Origin: Actinomycetota bacterium
GTDB lineage: Bacteria; Actinomycetota; Actinomycetes; Nanopelagicales; Nanopelagicaceae
DNA length: 27,094 nucleotides
Reading direction: 5' to 3'
Assembly: GCA_009699795.1 (NCBI GenBank)
Contig: WLNK01000004.1
Location: 1-27,094, forward strand
Shown: positions 15,810 to 24,083 of the stretch, piece by piece
Layout: each line of letters begins with the position of its first letter
How positions within the stretch are numbered: position 1 is the stretch's first letter
Position numbers and translations under genes: made by a program
Notes under the pieces: model-generated
Database searches by the model: none
The model's input: only the letters and a program-made list of their open reading frames with translations
Told to the model about the DNA's origin: nothing

Positions 15810-16058
15810 ATGGACGGTATTACTAATCCACCAATCGATGAACTTCTAGATAAGAGCGGTTCTAAGTACAGCCTTGTTCTTTATGCAGCAAAGCGTGCTC
15901 GCCAAATCAATGCTTACTATTCACAACTTGGTGAAGGCCTTCTCGAATATGTCGGTCCACTTGTTGACACACATGTACATGAGAAGCCCCTTTCGATTGC
16001 ACTTCGTGAGATTAATGATGGTCTCTTGACTATCGAAAATCTTGAACCAACTGCATAA
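15810..16058 (+). CDS. rpoZ: RNA polymerase omega subunit
   Basis: Small subunit that helps assemble and stabilise the beta-prime subunit of RNA polymerase. The 82-residue protein has NPPIDELLDKSGSKYSLVLY and AAKRARQINAYY, the conserved omega core, followed by the actinobacterial extension PLVDTHVHEKPLSIALREI. ATG 15810 is preceded by GGCAGGAG (15797-15804) at 5-6 bases, one of the stronger ribosome-binding sites here. It lies in the conserved gmk-rpoZ-coaBC-metK order. Confidence 0.96.
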   Translation: MDGITNPPIDELLDKSGSKYSLVLYAAKRARQINAYYSQLGEGLLEYVGPLVDTHVHEKPLSIALREINDGLLTIENLEPTA

Positions 16059-16074
16059 ATCGCAAAGGTAGAAA

Positions 16075-17256
16075 ATGTCACGTAGTCGGGAGATTGTTCT
16101 CGGCATTGGCGGGGGAATTGCAGCATATAAATCTGCAGACCTTCTGCGACGCCTTAAGGATCGTGGTTATTTGGTGACAGTTGTCCCAACTCCATCAAGC
16201 CTAAATTTCGTTGGCGCTGCAACTTGGGAAGCCCTTTCAGGCCGACCGGTAACAACTGAAGTTTGGGAAAAAGTTGAGGAAGTAAGGCACGTAACACTTG
16301 CAAAAAAAGCTACTGCCGTACTGATTGCGCCAGCAACTGCTGATTTAATCGCTCGTATTGTTCAAGGGCGAGCAGATGACTTATTAACAAATGTTGTGTT
16401 GGCAACTTCGGCGCCGATCTTCATCGTTCCGGCAATGCATCCTGAAATGTGGGCCAATAAATCGACCAGAGCAAACGTCAAAACCCTTCGCGATCGTGGG
16501 GTATTCGTTATGGAACCAGATGTCGGTCGTCTTACTGGTAGTGATATTGGCCAGGGGAGATTTCCGGATACATCGTCCATCATTTCTGCTTTTGAAGGTG
16601 AGTTGGGTTTTAAGCAGGATTTAATAGGTAAACGTGTATTGGTAAGCGCCGGAGGAACTCGAGAAGCAATCGATCCGGTCCGTTACATCGGAAATCGGTC
16701 AAGCGGAAAGCAAGGAATAGCTATTGCCCAAGCAGCTTTTGAAAGAGGCGCCGAAGTCTGTTTAGTGTTAGCCAACTCTTCAATAGCAGTTACACCCGGA
16801 GTCAGTGTCGTGAATGTAGAAACCGCGGACCAAATGTTTAGCGCCCTGTCTAATGAATTTCAAAAAAGCGACCTTCTCTTTATGAGCGCTGCTATCGCAG
16901 ATGCAAAACCATCGCAATTTTCACCTGCAAAGATCAAGAAAGATGACTTACATCAAATCGAGTTAACAAAAAATCCCGATATTTTGAGCGCACTTTCCAG
17001 TAATAAAACTCAGCAGCGAATCGTGGCTTTTGCGGCTGAAACAAACGACGATGAAATTAAAGCTTTGGAAAAGATGAAATCTAAGGGTGCGGATTTCATA
17101 TATCTCAATAATGTAAGCAATGGCGAAATTTTTGGCCAGGATCGAACTTCTGGCACAATTATCAGCAAAAGTGGCGCTCCACACAAAGTTCAGGACATAT
17201 CTAAAGACACGCTAGCCCATCTTCTTCTCGATTTAGCCTCAGTTAAGTTAGATTAA
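16075..17256 (+). CDS. coaBC: Bifunctional phosphopantothenoylcysteine decarboxylase / phosphopantothenate-cysteine ligase
   Basis: Two consecutive steps of coenzyme A synthesis. The N-terminal flavoprotein CoaC domain (about 1-180) has GIGGGIAAYKSADLLRRL, catalytic H72 in RHVTLA and PAMHPEMW (119-126). The C-terminal CoaB domain (about 185-390) has SAGGTREAIDPVRYIGNRSS, AAIADAKP, KIKKDDLHQIELTKNPDIL and FAAET. The usual Asn of the PAMN motif is His (H122), and the substrate-flap Cys known from E. coli is not seen in GRLTGSDIGQGR. As I recall, mycobacterial CoaBC shares both differences, so this looks like the actinobacterial type, not decay. It begins 16 bases after rpoZ. Confidence 0.94.
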   Translation: MSRSREIVLGIGGGIAAYKSADLLRRLKDRGYLVTVVPTPSSLNFVGAATWEALSGRPVTTEVWEKVEEVRHVTLAKKATAVLIAPATADLIARIVQGRADDLLTNVVLATSAPIFIVPAMHPEMWANKSTRANVKTLRDRGVFVMEPDVGRLTGSDIGQGRFPDTSSIISAFEGELGFKQDLIGKRVLVSAGGTREAIDPVRYIGNRSSGKQGIAIAQAAFERGAEVCLVLANSSIAVTPGVSVVNVETADQMFSALSNEFQKSDLLFMSAAIADAKPSQFSPAKIKKDDLHQIELTKNPDILSALSSNKTQQRIVAFAAETNDDEIKALEKMKSKGADFIYLNNVSNGEIFGQDRTSGTIISKSGAPHKVQDISKDTLAHLLLDLASVKLD

Positions 17257-17260
17257 TCCA

Positions 17261-18451
17261 ATGTCTAAGCGCTTATTTACCTCAGAATCTGTAACCGAAG
17301 GTCATCCAGACAAGATTGCAGATCAGATTTCTGATGCAATTCTCGATTCACTTCTGTCTCAAGATATCAAGTCTCGCGTAGCGGTAGAAACTCTCATCAC
17401 GACCGGTCAGGTTCACGTAGCGGGTGAAGTAACAACCAATGGTTACGCAGATGTAATGGGCATTGTTCGCGAAACAGTAGTAGGTATTGGCTATGACTCT
17501 TCGATCAAGGGTTTCGATGGAAATAGTTGCGGTGTATCGATTTCGATCGGTCAGCAATCGCAAGACATTGCGCAAGGTGTAGACGATGCCTATGAAAATC
17601 GCATTACTTCTTCGGTAGACCCACTCGATCTGCAGGGTGCCGGAGATCAAGGTTTGATGTTTGGTTATGCATGCGATGACACAAAGGAGTTAATGCCTCT
17701 TCCCATTTGGTTAGCTCATGAACTTGCACAACAACTCTCAGCTGTTAGAAAATCTGGACAACTTGCGTATCTTCGCCCAGATGGTAAGACTCAAGTAACA
17801 ATTGAATACGATGGGGATAAGGCAGTTGCGCTCGATACGGTTGTAATCTCGAGTCAGCACGCAGAAGAAGTTGATGTTGCAAAACAACTGACTCCTGAGA
17901 TTATTAAATACGTTATCGACCCCGTATTAGCCAAAATTGATTTGCCAAGGAAAGATCTTCGCACCCTGATTAACCCAACAGGTCGTTTTGTTATTGGTGG
18001 GCCAATGGGCGATGCGGGGCTCACGGGACGCAAGATCATCGTTGACACGTACGGAGGTATGGCTCGTCATGGTGGCGGTGCCTTCTCTGGAAAAGATCCA
18101 TCCAAGGTTGACCGCTCTGCGGCATATGCAATGCGGTGGGTTGCCAAGAATGTTGTAGCCGCAGGTTTAGCTCGCCGATGCGAAGTGCAGGTTGCTTATG
18201 CAATTGGAAAAGCTCAACCGGTTGGTGTTTTTGTTGAAACATTTGGGACAGAGACTATTGCCGTATCAAAAATCCAGGACGCAGTTCTTTCAGTCTTTGA
18301 TCTTCGTCCAGCTGCGATTATTCGGGATTTAAATTTGCTTCGTCCTATTTATTCCAAAACTGCGGCTTACGGTCACTTCGGACGCGAACTTCCAGAATTC
18401 GCTTGGGAATCAACTTCCCGTGTCGAAGCACTTCGCGCCGCCGTTAAGTAA
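17261..18451 (+). CDS. metK: S-adenosylmethionine synthetase
   Basis: Makes S-adenosylmethionine from ATP and methionine. The 396-residue protein shows ESVTEGHPDK (GHPDK 14-18), the signature GAGDQGLMFGYA (127-138), the second signature GGGAFSGKDPSKVDRSAAY and the C-terminal YGHFGRELPEFAWE. ATG 17261 is four bases after the coaBC stop. No SAM riboswitch fits in that space, so expression probably follows the upstream operon. Confidence 0.98.
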   Translation: MSKRLFTSESVTEGHPDKIADQISDAILDSLLSQDIKSRVAVETLITTGQVHVAGEVTTNGYADVMGIVRETVVGIGYDSSIKGFDGNSCGVSISIGQQSQDIAQGVDDAYENRITSSVDPLDLQGAGDQGLMFGYACDDTKELMPLPIWLAHELAQQLSAVRKSGQLAYLRPDGKTQVTIEYDGDKAVALDTVVISSQHAEEVDVAKQLTPEIIKYVIDPVLAKIDLPRKDLRTLINPTGRFVIGGPMGDAGLTGRKIIVDTYGGMARHGGGAFSGKDPSKVDRSAAYAMRWVAKNVVAAGLARRCEVQVAYAIGKAQPVGVFVETFGTETIAVSKIQDAVLSVFDLRPAAIIRDLNLLRPIYSKTAAYGHFGRELPEFAWESTSRVEALRAAVK

Positions 18452-18464
18452 AGGCCAATTAAAA

Positions 18465-20354
18465 GTGGCAGATGTGAAGCCACTTCGTTTGAAGAGTCAA
18501 AAAAGTAAAGGAAAAACAACTCACACAAACTTTTCAGATCATCTCGCACGAGTAATTGTTGACACTGGATTACTTCACTTGGATGGCTATTACGACTATC
18601 TCGTACCTTTAGAACTACAGGAAAAAGTTTTGCCTGGGACGCGTCTCTTGGTTCCATTTGGCACTCGTACCTTAGAAGCAATCGTCTTCGAACGAGTACC
18701 AATGATCACCTCTTCAGGATTTAAATCTATTGAAAGCGTAATATCGCCAATTCCAGTCTTTACAGATGGTGTATTGAAACTTATTTTATCTTGCGCAGAA
18801 CGCTGGTCGGCGAACCCTTACGACATCGTAAAAGCAGCTTTACCTGCCAGAGTTGCTAGCGTTGAAAAGCATTTCCCAAAGATAGACAAGCGTTCCGATG
18901 TCGCAAGAAATAAGGTACGAAGGGTCTTTTACCAATTCTCACCCCTAGAAAATGAGTTTCATTCATTGTCGGCAATGGCGGTAAAGGCAGAAAAATCAGG
19001 AGGAGTAATTCTTCTTGTGCCGGATGAACGTGATGTCGATGAACTCTGTGAAGCTTTTCGGATTTTATATCCAGATACTGTTTATGCTCGGTTAGATAGT
19101 TCTCTCTCACGTACTGATCGTTATTTCAATTTTCTCAAAATTGCCCAAGGGGAAGTACCGATTATTGTCGGCACCCGAAGTGCAATATTTGCACCAGTTG
19201 CAAATTTACAAACCATAATCTTGCATCGAGATACTTCAGAGTCGTATTACGATCCAAGATCACCGGGGTGGAATGCACGGGATGTCGCACTTATTCGTTC
19301 AGCGAATGAGTCGGTTTCTCTGGTCATTACAGGCCATTCGCCCAGTTCGGAAGTGGCAAGACTCATTGAAAGCAAATGGCTCTCTGCTACAGCAAAACGA
19401 GTTCGTTTGAATGTAACGTCTTATGCCCAGCAAATGGGTGAACTTTTGCCGAACAGAATTTTTGCAGAGATTCGAGAGGCCCTGCGACATGGTCCCGTTT
19501 TGTTCTTGACACCACGTAAAGGTTATTCAGCCTCTATTACCTGTTCAAAATGTCGTAATGAAGCCCGCTGCGATTGCGGTGGCAAACTATTCAAGAAATC
19601 TGCAGGTAGTTCTCCCCAGTGTGCACACTGCTCAAAAGAATTTCCACTGTGGAAGTGCAATTGGTGCGGCGGTGATAGACCTCATCTACTTGGAAGAGGA
19701 TCGCAGAGATTTGCGGAGGAACTCGGTCGCGCATTTTCAGGTCAATCCATTCTCTCTTCTGAGGGAGATCACATCTTGAAAGATATCCCCGCGCGTCCTG
19801 CGATAGTTATCTCCACGCCAGGATCGATACCTCGAGTCGAAAATGGATATAGCGCAGTTGTGGTACTGCAGGGAAATCAATTTTTTTCACAGTCAGATAT
19901 GCGCTCACATGAAAGGGCTCGTGCGCAAATATTTCAAGCTGCATCAAGAGTCTGCTCTGGCGGAAAGATTATGCTTGTTATTGATTCTTCACATCCGATC
20001 ACCGCTTCAATTGCACGGTGGAATCCTTCGCTTTTATCTTCACGTGAATTAGTTGATAGGCAAGAAGCTTCCCTTCCGCCATATTATCGATCTGTACAGA
20101 TCTCCTCGCAGCCTAAAGAAGCGACCTCCTTAATTGAAGGATTCAAAAAATCTTTAACGAATAAACGATTACCCGCGACCACAAGAATTCTGGGTCCCGC
20201 TCTTCAAACTGATGGAAGTGTCAAAATATTACTTCTGGTGGATTTACGTGATGCTCCGCTACTTCTGACTTTTATTCATGAGTTTATGAGAAGACGCAGC
20301 GTTTCGAAGAAACCCGCACTCAAGTACCGAGTGGATCCATATTCCCTGACGTAA
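18465..20354 (+). CDS. priA: Degenerate PriA, primosomal replication-restart protein
   Basis: PriA recognises stalled forks and loads the replisome. From GTG 18465 (629 residues) the N-terminal 3'-DNA-binding domain is visible (ARVIVDTGLLHLDGYYDYLVP, 28-48). The zinc module keeps four Cys pairs: C360/C363, C369/C371, C386/C389 and C398/C401. The helicase core has lost its ATP site: no GxGKT Walker A precedes LLVPDERDVDEL, and the DEEH Walker B position reads IILHRDTSES (251-260) after the well-kept VGTRSAIFAP. Actinobacterial PriA proteins are known for such loss, so the ATPase is probably inactive. AAAGG lies 9 bases before the chosen GTG; a GTG at 18420 inside metK is in frame but unlikely. 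Confidence 0.9.
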   Translation: MADVKPLRLKSQKSKGKTTHTNFSDHLARVIVDTGLLHLDGYYDYLVPLELQEKVLPGTRLLVPFGTRTLEAIVFERVPMITSSGFKSIESVISPIPVFTDGVLKLILSCAERWSANPYDIVKAALPARVASVEKHFPKIDKRSDVARNKVRRVFYQFSPLENEFHSLSAMAVKAEKSGGVILLVPDERDVDELCEAFRILYPDTVYARLDSSLSRTDRYFNFLKIAQGEVPIIVGTRSAIFAPVANLQTIILHRDTSESYYDPRSPGWNARDVALIRSANESVSLVITGHSPSSEVARLIESKWLSATAKRVRLNVTSYAQQMGELLPNRIFAEIREALRHGPVLFLTPRKGYSASITCSKCRNEARCDCGGKLFKKSAGSSPQCAHCSKEFPLWKCNWCGGDRPHLLGRGSQRFAEELGRAFSGQSILSSEGDHILKDIPARPAIVISTPGSIPRVENGYSAVVVLQGNQFFSQSDMRSHERARAQIFQAASRVCSGGKIMLVIDSSHPITASIARWNPSLLSSRELVDRQEASLPPYYRSVQISSQPKEATSLIEGFKKSLTNKRLPATTRILGPALQTDGSVKILLLVDLRDAPLLLTFIHEFMRRRSVSKKPALKYRVDPYSLT

Positions 20355-20373
20355 TCTTGATTTAGGTTAGAAT
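20346..20373 (+). promoter_or_regulatory. Leaderless-type promoter for def
   Basis: TAGAAT (20368-20373) is exactly six bases before the def ATG at 20380, so transcription would start at or next to the A of the start codon. CTGACG (20346-20351) lies 16 bases upstream as a fair -35. No Shine-Dalgarno precedes the ATG, in line with leaderless translation, which is common in actinobacteria. The promoter overlaps the end of priA. Confidence 0.6.
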
Positions 20374-20379
20374 ACGTTT

Positions 20380-20940
20380 ATGTCTATTCAACCAATTCGC
20401 CTCTTTGGAGATCCCGTCTTGGTTACTCCGGCATCACCAGTTATTGATTTTGACAAAGAATTACGATCCTTGGTTTCAGATTTAACAGAAACAATGCTGG
20501 AAGCGCCAGGAGCTGGACTTGCAGCGCCGCAAATCGGAGTTCCGCTTCGAGTTTTCGTTTGGGATATTGATGATGAACTTGGCCATTTAATTAATCCCAC
20601 CCTTGATTTGAGTGATGAAATGCAAGACGGAGAGGAAGGCTGCTTAAGTTTTCCCGCCTTGAGTTATGAAACGCCAAGAGCTTTGAGGGCTGTGGCCAAA
20701 GGATGGAATATGTTTGGTGAGCCGGTGACAATCGAAGGAAGTGATTTATTGGCTCGCTGTTTACAACACGAAACTGATCACCTAGATGGAATTGTTTTCA
20801 TTGATCGCCTAGGCCCAGAAGAGCGTAAGTTGGCAATGAAAGAGATACGCGAATCAGAATGGTTTGGCACGGCTTTAGATTCTGGAATTAACCCAACAAT
20901 TAGAGTTTCTCCACATAATATGTTCGGTAAAGGCCTGTAG
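20380..20940 (+). CDS. def: Peptide deformylase
   Basis: Removes the formyl group from nascent-chain N-formylmethionine; metal hydrolase. The 186-residue protein has all three signature motifs: GAGLAAPQIG (44-53), EEGCLSFP with metal ligand C88, and QHETDHLDG with H130, E131 and H134. It is followed by fmt with a one-base overlap (TAGTG), pairing the enzymes that add and remove formyl groups. The start has no ribosome-binding site but a leaderless promoter. Confidence 0.97.
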   Translation: MSIQPIRLFGDPVLVTPASPVIDFDKELRSLVSDLTETMLEAPGAGLAAPQIGVPLRVFVWDIDDELGHLINPTLDLSDEMQDGEEGCLSFPALSYETPRALRAVAKGWNMFGEPVTIEGSDLLARCLQHETDHLDGIVFIDRLGPEERKLAMKEIRESEWFGTALDSGINPTIRVSPHNMFGKGL

Positions 20941-21848
20941 TGCGTTTAGCTGTGGCAGCAACTCCTAGCATTGCGATACCGACACTGCGTGCGTTATCGG
21001 ATTCCGAGCATGATCTAGTTGCAATTATTACCCAGCCCGATCGAGGAGCTGGTCGGGGTAAAGAATTAAGACAAACTCCGGTAGCCAGCTGGGCCATTTC
21101 AAATGAAATCCCTCTTCTCAAACCCTTGGATTCCGACGAACTCATCGAGATATCGGAGTCTGTTGAGTGTGTAGTAACTGTTGGATATGGAGTTATTCTT
21201 CCTGAATCAATTATTAACTTGCCCAAACACGGGTATTTAAATCTACATTTTTCGCTTCTGCCAAAATGGCGTGGAGCTGCACCGGTGCAGAGAGCGATTC
21301 AAGCAGGTGAAAAAGAGACTGGCGTAAGCATTTTTAAACTAGATCGTGGCATGGATACCGGGCCTATTTATCTTCAGAAGAAGATAGCCATTCCCGATGA
21401 ATTCCGTTCGCAGGAACTCTTTGAGGCCCTTAGCGAGATTGGTGCCATGGCTGTTCTGGAAACCCTTCAAGGCATTGATGAAGGAGTCAAACCAATTCCT
21501 CAGAGCGAAAATAACGCGACCATCGCGGCTAAGATTTCAAAAGAAGAGGCAAGAATTGAATGGAATCTTTCAAGTTCGCAAATTTTTAGAAATATCAAGG
21601 CTTTTTATCCAGCTCCCATCGCATGGACGCTCTTTAGAAATGAAGTTGTGCGAATAGAGTCGGCAAAAATCTCGGGCATGGATGACTTAACTCCGGGAGA
21701 ATTAAGAGTAATAAACCGAGGACTTCATGTTGGGACTCAAGATGGGGCGCTGGAAATATTGACTATCGTGCCTGCCGGCAAAAAATCAATTGATGTTGGT
21801 TCTTGGTTAAATGGGGCCCGTATTCAGGGCAATGAACGATTTGAATAA
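20940..21848 (+). CDS. fmt: Methionyl-tRNA formyltransferase
   Basis: Formylates initiator Met-tRNA using 10-formyltetrahydrofolate. The 302-residue protein has TQPDRGAGRGK (31-41), the catalytic Asn and His in NLHFSLLPKWRG (N101, H103) and the Asp of RGMDTGP (D139), and a C-terminal tRNA-binding domain from about 200. GTG 20940 overlaps the def TAG stop by one base. The gene overlaps rsmB by 17 bases. Confidence 0.97.
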   Translation: MRLAVAATPSIAIPTLRALSDSEHDLVAIITQPDRGAGRGKELRQTPVASWAISNEIPLLKPLDSDELIEISESVECVVTVGYGVILPESIINLPKHGYLNLHFSLLPKWRGAAPVQRAIQAGEKETGVSIFKLDRGMDTGPIYLQKKIAIPDEFRSQELFEALSEIGAMAVLETLQGIDEGVKPIPQSENNATIAAKISKEEARIEWNLSSSQIFRNIKAFYPAPIAWTLFRNEVVRIESAKISGMDDLTPGELRVINRGLHVGTQDGALEILTIVPAGKKSIDVGSWLNGARIQGNERFE

Positions 21849-23196
21849 ACCGCGAAGCTCCACCTTTAAATCGCCGAAACCGGATGCCCCAAGACTTTTG
21901 GCCTTTGATTTACTCACCGAGGTTAATCGTAATGGTGGGTACTCGAATCTTTTACTCCCGCAAGCGCTCTCATCTTCTAAATTTGAAGCTAGAGATAAGG
22001 GATTCGTAACGGAACTTCTATACGGAACGCTTCGAATGCAGGGTCGCCATGATTATATTTTGAGTCAGGTCAGTGATCGTCCATGGATAGAAGTTGATGT
22101 CGGAATTGTTGACGTGGCAAGGCTTGGTGCCCATCAACTTTTTGAAATGCGCGTACCCATTCATGCTGCTGTCTCAGCCACCGTTGAGCTTGCTCGCAAA
22201 GTTTTGGGGGAGTCGAAGGCTTCCTTTGTAAATGCACTGCTTCGTAAAGTCAGTGTTAAGACTCTTGATGAATGGTTAGAGCCAGTTTCTGATATTAAAG
22301 ATGATGTAACCCGGCTCTCTATTTTGCACTCTCATCCCGAGTGGATCGTTTCTGCATACTTTGATCTCTTGAAGAATTTCGACGAAGTTGCGAGTGCCTT
22401 AGCTGCAAACAATGTTCCGGCACAGCCCACTTTCGTCACGTGGCCAGGACGTTCAACTCAAGAAGAATTATTGGCTTTGGGTGGCCAGGTGACGAGTTAC
22501 TCACGATACGGCGCTCGTATGGATGTTATTCCATCACAAGTTGAGGCCGTTATTCGAAGACGTGCGGGTGTACAAGACGAAGGTTCACAACTAGTTGCGC
22601 AGATTTTTGCCGATGCTGCAGGCGATAAAGAAAATTGGCTCGACATCTGCGCTGGTCCCGGGGGGAAAGCTGCGCTTCTTGCAAGCATTGCAAAGGTAAA
22701 TTCTAAGAATTTCACTGCGAATGAATTATCAGAACCTCGCGCCGGATTGGTTGCCCAAGTTGTTGATGGTGCCCGTGTATGGACTTCAGATGCACGCGAT
22801 ATCGCCTCTCATAACGAGTTCTTTGATGCAATTTTGGCTGATGTGCCATGCACCGGATTAGGCGCCCTTCGTCGCCGGCCAGAAGTGCGGTGGAGACGAT
22901 CTGTTCTAGATTTGCGCGCACTGACAGAGCTACAACAAGAAATTTCGGATTCGGCCATTAGCATTCTTAGCGTCGGAGGTATTTTTGGATATGCAACATG
23001 TTCGCCACATTTAGCAGAAACCAGAATTGCAATTGCAGATATTTTGAAGCGGCACCCAAATCTCAAGCAAATTTCTGTAGAGGCATTGCTTCCTGGCAAT
23101 CTACACAATGCCACAACCAATGGTGCGTTAACGCTCTGGACGCATCGACATGCCACAGATTCAATGTTTCTCGCTCTTTTTGAGAAAATCTCTTAG
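21832..23196 (+). CDS. rsmB: 16S rRNA m5C967 methyltransferase RsmB
   Basis: SAM-dependent methyltransferase for 16S rRNA cytosine 967 (E. coli numbering). From ATG 21832 the protein has 454 residues. A NusB-like RNA-binding domain covers about 18-150 (AFDLLTEVNRNGGYSN, FVNALLRKV). The Rossmann domain has LDICAGPGGKAALLAS (270-285), the motif IV cysteine C340 in DVPCTG, RRRPEVRWRR, and the catalytic C390 in YATCSPH. The start overlaps the end of fmt; the ATG at 21811 is an alternative. def-fmt-rsmB-rpe is the usual actinobacterial order. Confidence 0.95.
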   Translation: MNDLNKPRSSTFKSPKPDAPRLLAFDLLTEVNRNGGYSNLLLPQALSSSKFEARDKGFVTELLYGTLRMQGRHDYILSQVSDRPWIEVDVGIVDVARLGAHQLFEMRVPIHAAVSATVELARKVLGESKASFVNALLRKVSVKTLDEWLEPVSDIKDDVTRLSILHSHPEWIVSAYFDLLKNFDEVASALAANNVPAQPTFVTWPGRSTQEELLALGGQVTSYSRYGARMDVIPSQVEAVIRRRAGVQDEGSQLVAQIFADAAGDKENWLDICAGPGGKAALLASIAKVNSKNFTANELSEPRAGLVAQVVDGARVWTSDARDIASHNEFFDAILADVPCTGLGALRRRPEVRWRRSVLDLRALTELQQEISDSAISILSVGGIFGYATCSPHLAETRIAIADILKRHPNLKQISVEALLPGNLHNATTNGALTLWTHRHATDSMFLALFEKIS

Positions 23197-23199
23197 GCT
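23194..23199 (+). promoter_or_regulatory. -10 box of a leaderless-type promoter for rpe, sharing the rsmB stop codon
   Basis: TAGGCT begins with the TAG stop of rsmB and ends six bases before the rpe ATG (23206), the same geometry as the def promoter. There is no Shine-Dalgarno before rpe. No clear -35 is seen about 17 bases upstream, so the promoter may be weak. Confidence 0.45.
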
Positions 23200-23205
23200 A
23201 ATTTC

Positions 23206-23871
23206 ATGACATCAGAAGTGCGGATAACGCCGAGTATTTTGAATGCGAATTTTGAAGACCTTGAAAATGAAATTTCTCGAATTGCACAGGTCTCCGACCT
23301 CTTACACCTTGACGTTATGGACAATGTATTTGTTCCGAATTTCACCTTTGATTTTGCTTCGGCAAGCGCACTGATTGGTAAGAGCGAGATTCCCGTTGAT
23401 GCCCATTTGATGGTTGCAGATGTAGATTTAATTGCACCGCAATACGCCCAAATCGGTTGTGCCAGTGTCACAATCCATGCTGAAGCAACCAAAGATATAA
23501 CACGCACCTTGAAAGAAATTCGCGGCGCCGGAGCGAGATCAGGTTTGGCGTTAAAACCGGCTACGAAATTTCATGACTACATTCGTTACATCGACGATGT
23601 AGATATGTTTTTAGTAATGACCGTAGAACCTGGATTTGGCGGTCAAAAATTCATGGCCGAAATGTTGCCAAAAATTTCCGAAATTAGAGCCGCCGTTGGC
23701 GATCGACCCATTTGGTTGCAAGTAGACGGTGGAATTTCCGAATCTACAATCGCCATGGCCTGCGAAGCTGGGGCCGATACTTTTGTTGCCGGAAGTGCTG
23801 TATTTAATTCCGAAGACCCGGCGCAAATGGTGCGTTCACTGCGCGCTTTAGCGCAGGCTGTGCAAAAATAA
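23206..23871 (+). CDS. rpe: Ribulose-phosphate 3-epimerase
   Basis: Interconverts ribulose-5-phosphate and xylulose-5-phosphate in the pentose phosphate pathway. The 221-residue TIM barrel has ITPSILNANF (S10), HLDVMDN with metal-binding H34 and D36, DAHLMV with H67, VMTVEPGFGGQKF, and the phosphate-binding VDGGIS and VAGSAVF. ATG 23206 follows the rsmB stop by nine bases. In related actinobacteria rpe is often followed by riboflavin genes; here only the FMN-riboswitch transporter follows. Confidence 0.96.
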   Translation: MTSEVRITPSILNANFEDLENEISRIAQVSDLLHLDVMDNVFVPNFTFDFASASALIGKSEIPVDAHLMVADVDLIAPQYAQIGCASVTIHAEATKDITRTLKEIRGAGARSGLALKPATKFHDYIRYIDDVDMFLVMTVEPGFGGQKFMAEMLPKISEIRAAVGDRPIWLQVDGGISESTIAMACEAGADTFVAGSAVFNSEDPAQMVRSLRALAQAVQK

Positions 23872-23879
23872 GCCACACG

Positions 23880-24001
23880 TTGTTCCGGGGGTCGGTGTAA
23901 TTCCGAACCGGTGGTTAAAGTCCACGACCCGTTAGAAGCCATCTAACGGTTGATTTGGTGAAATTCCAAGACCGACAGTTAAAGTCTGGATAAAGGAACA
24001 A
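23880..24001 (+). promoter_or_regulatory. FMN riboswitch (RFN element) aptamer
   Basis: Senses FMN and controls the transporter gene downstream. The closing stem P1 is perfect: TTGTTCC (23880-23886) with GGAACAA (23995-24001). Between them lie the RFN blocks in order: ACCGGTGGTTAAAGTCCAC (23907-23925), a variable hairpin GTTAGA/TCTAAC (23931-23936 and 23942-23947), GGTTG then GGTGAAATTCC (23957-23967), and GACCGACAGTTAAAGTC (23970-23986). These match the RFN consensus closely; the first lobe reads GTAATTCC where GAAATTCC is common. The element lies wholly between rpe and the transporter. Confidence 0.95.
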
Positions 24002-24007
24002 AACATC

Positions 24008-24042
24008 AGAGCATTGGGTTCTTCTATGCTGCTTTTGTTTTG
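24008..24042 (+). terminator. FMN-riboswitch intrinsic terminator
   Basis: AGAGCAT (24008-24014) pairs with ATGCT-CT (24026-24030 and 24032-24033; G24031 bulged) around an 11-base loop, and a T-rich run, TTTTGTTTTG (24033-24042), follows. An alternative pairing, AACAAAA (23997-24003, the 3' half of P1) with TTTTGTT (24033-24039), would break both P1 and the terminator. FMN binding would thus favour termination. Confidence 0.6.
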
Positions 24043-24056
24043 ATCAAACGTCCACG

Positions 24057-24077
24057 GAACCTTTAATCGAAAGGTTC
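24057..24077 (+). promoter_or_regulatory. Hairpin that can hide the ribosome-binding site of the RibM-like gene
   Basis: GAACCTTT (24057-24064) and AAAGGTTC (24070-24077) form a perfect 8-bp stem with a 5-base loop, ending six bases before the ATG. The only Shine-Dalgarno-like sequence, AAAGG (24070-24074), is inside the stem. GAACC (24057-24061) can instead pair with GGTTC (24017-24021) in the terminator loop, which would expose it. This suggests a second, translational level of control. Confidence 0.45.
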
Positions 24078-24083
24078 ATCAAT

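Noticed and set aside
18420..18464. GTG start for priA inside metK
   Set aside because: It would add 15 unconserved residues in a 32-base overlap with metK; GTG 18465 has an AAAGG upstream and clears the metK stop.
23839..23856. CTGCGC/GCGCAG inverted repeat at the end of rpe as a terminator
   Set aside because: It is inside the coding sequence, encodes ordinary residues of the C-terminal helix and is followed by A-rich rather than T-rich sequence.
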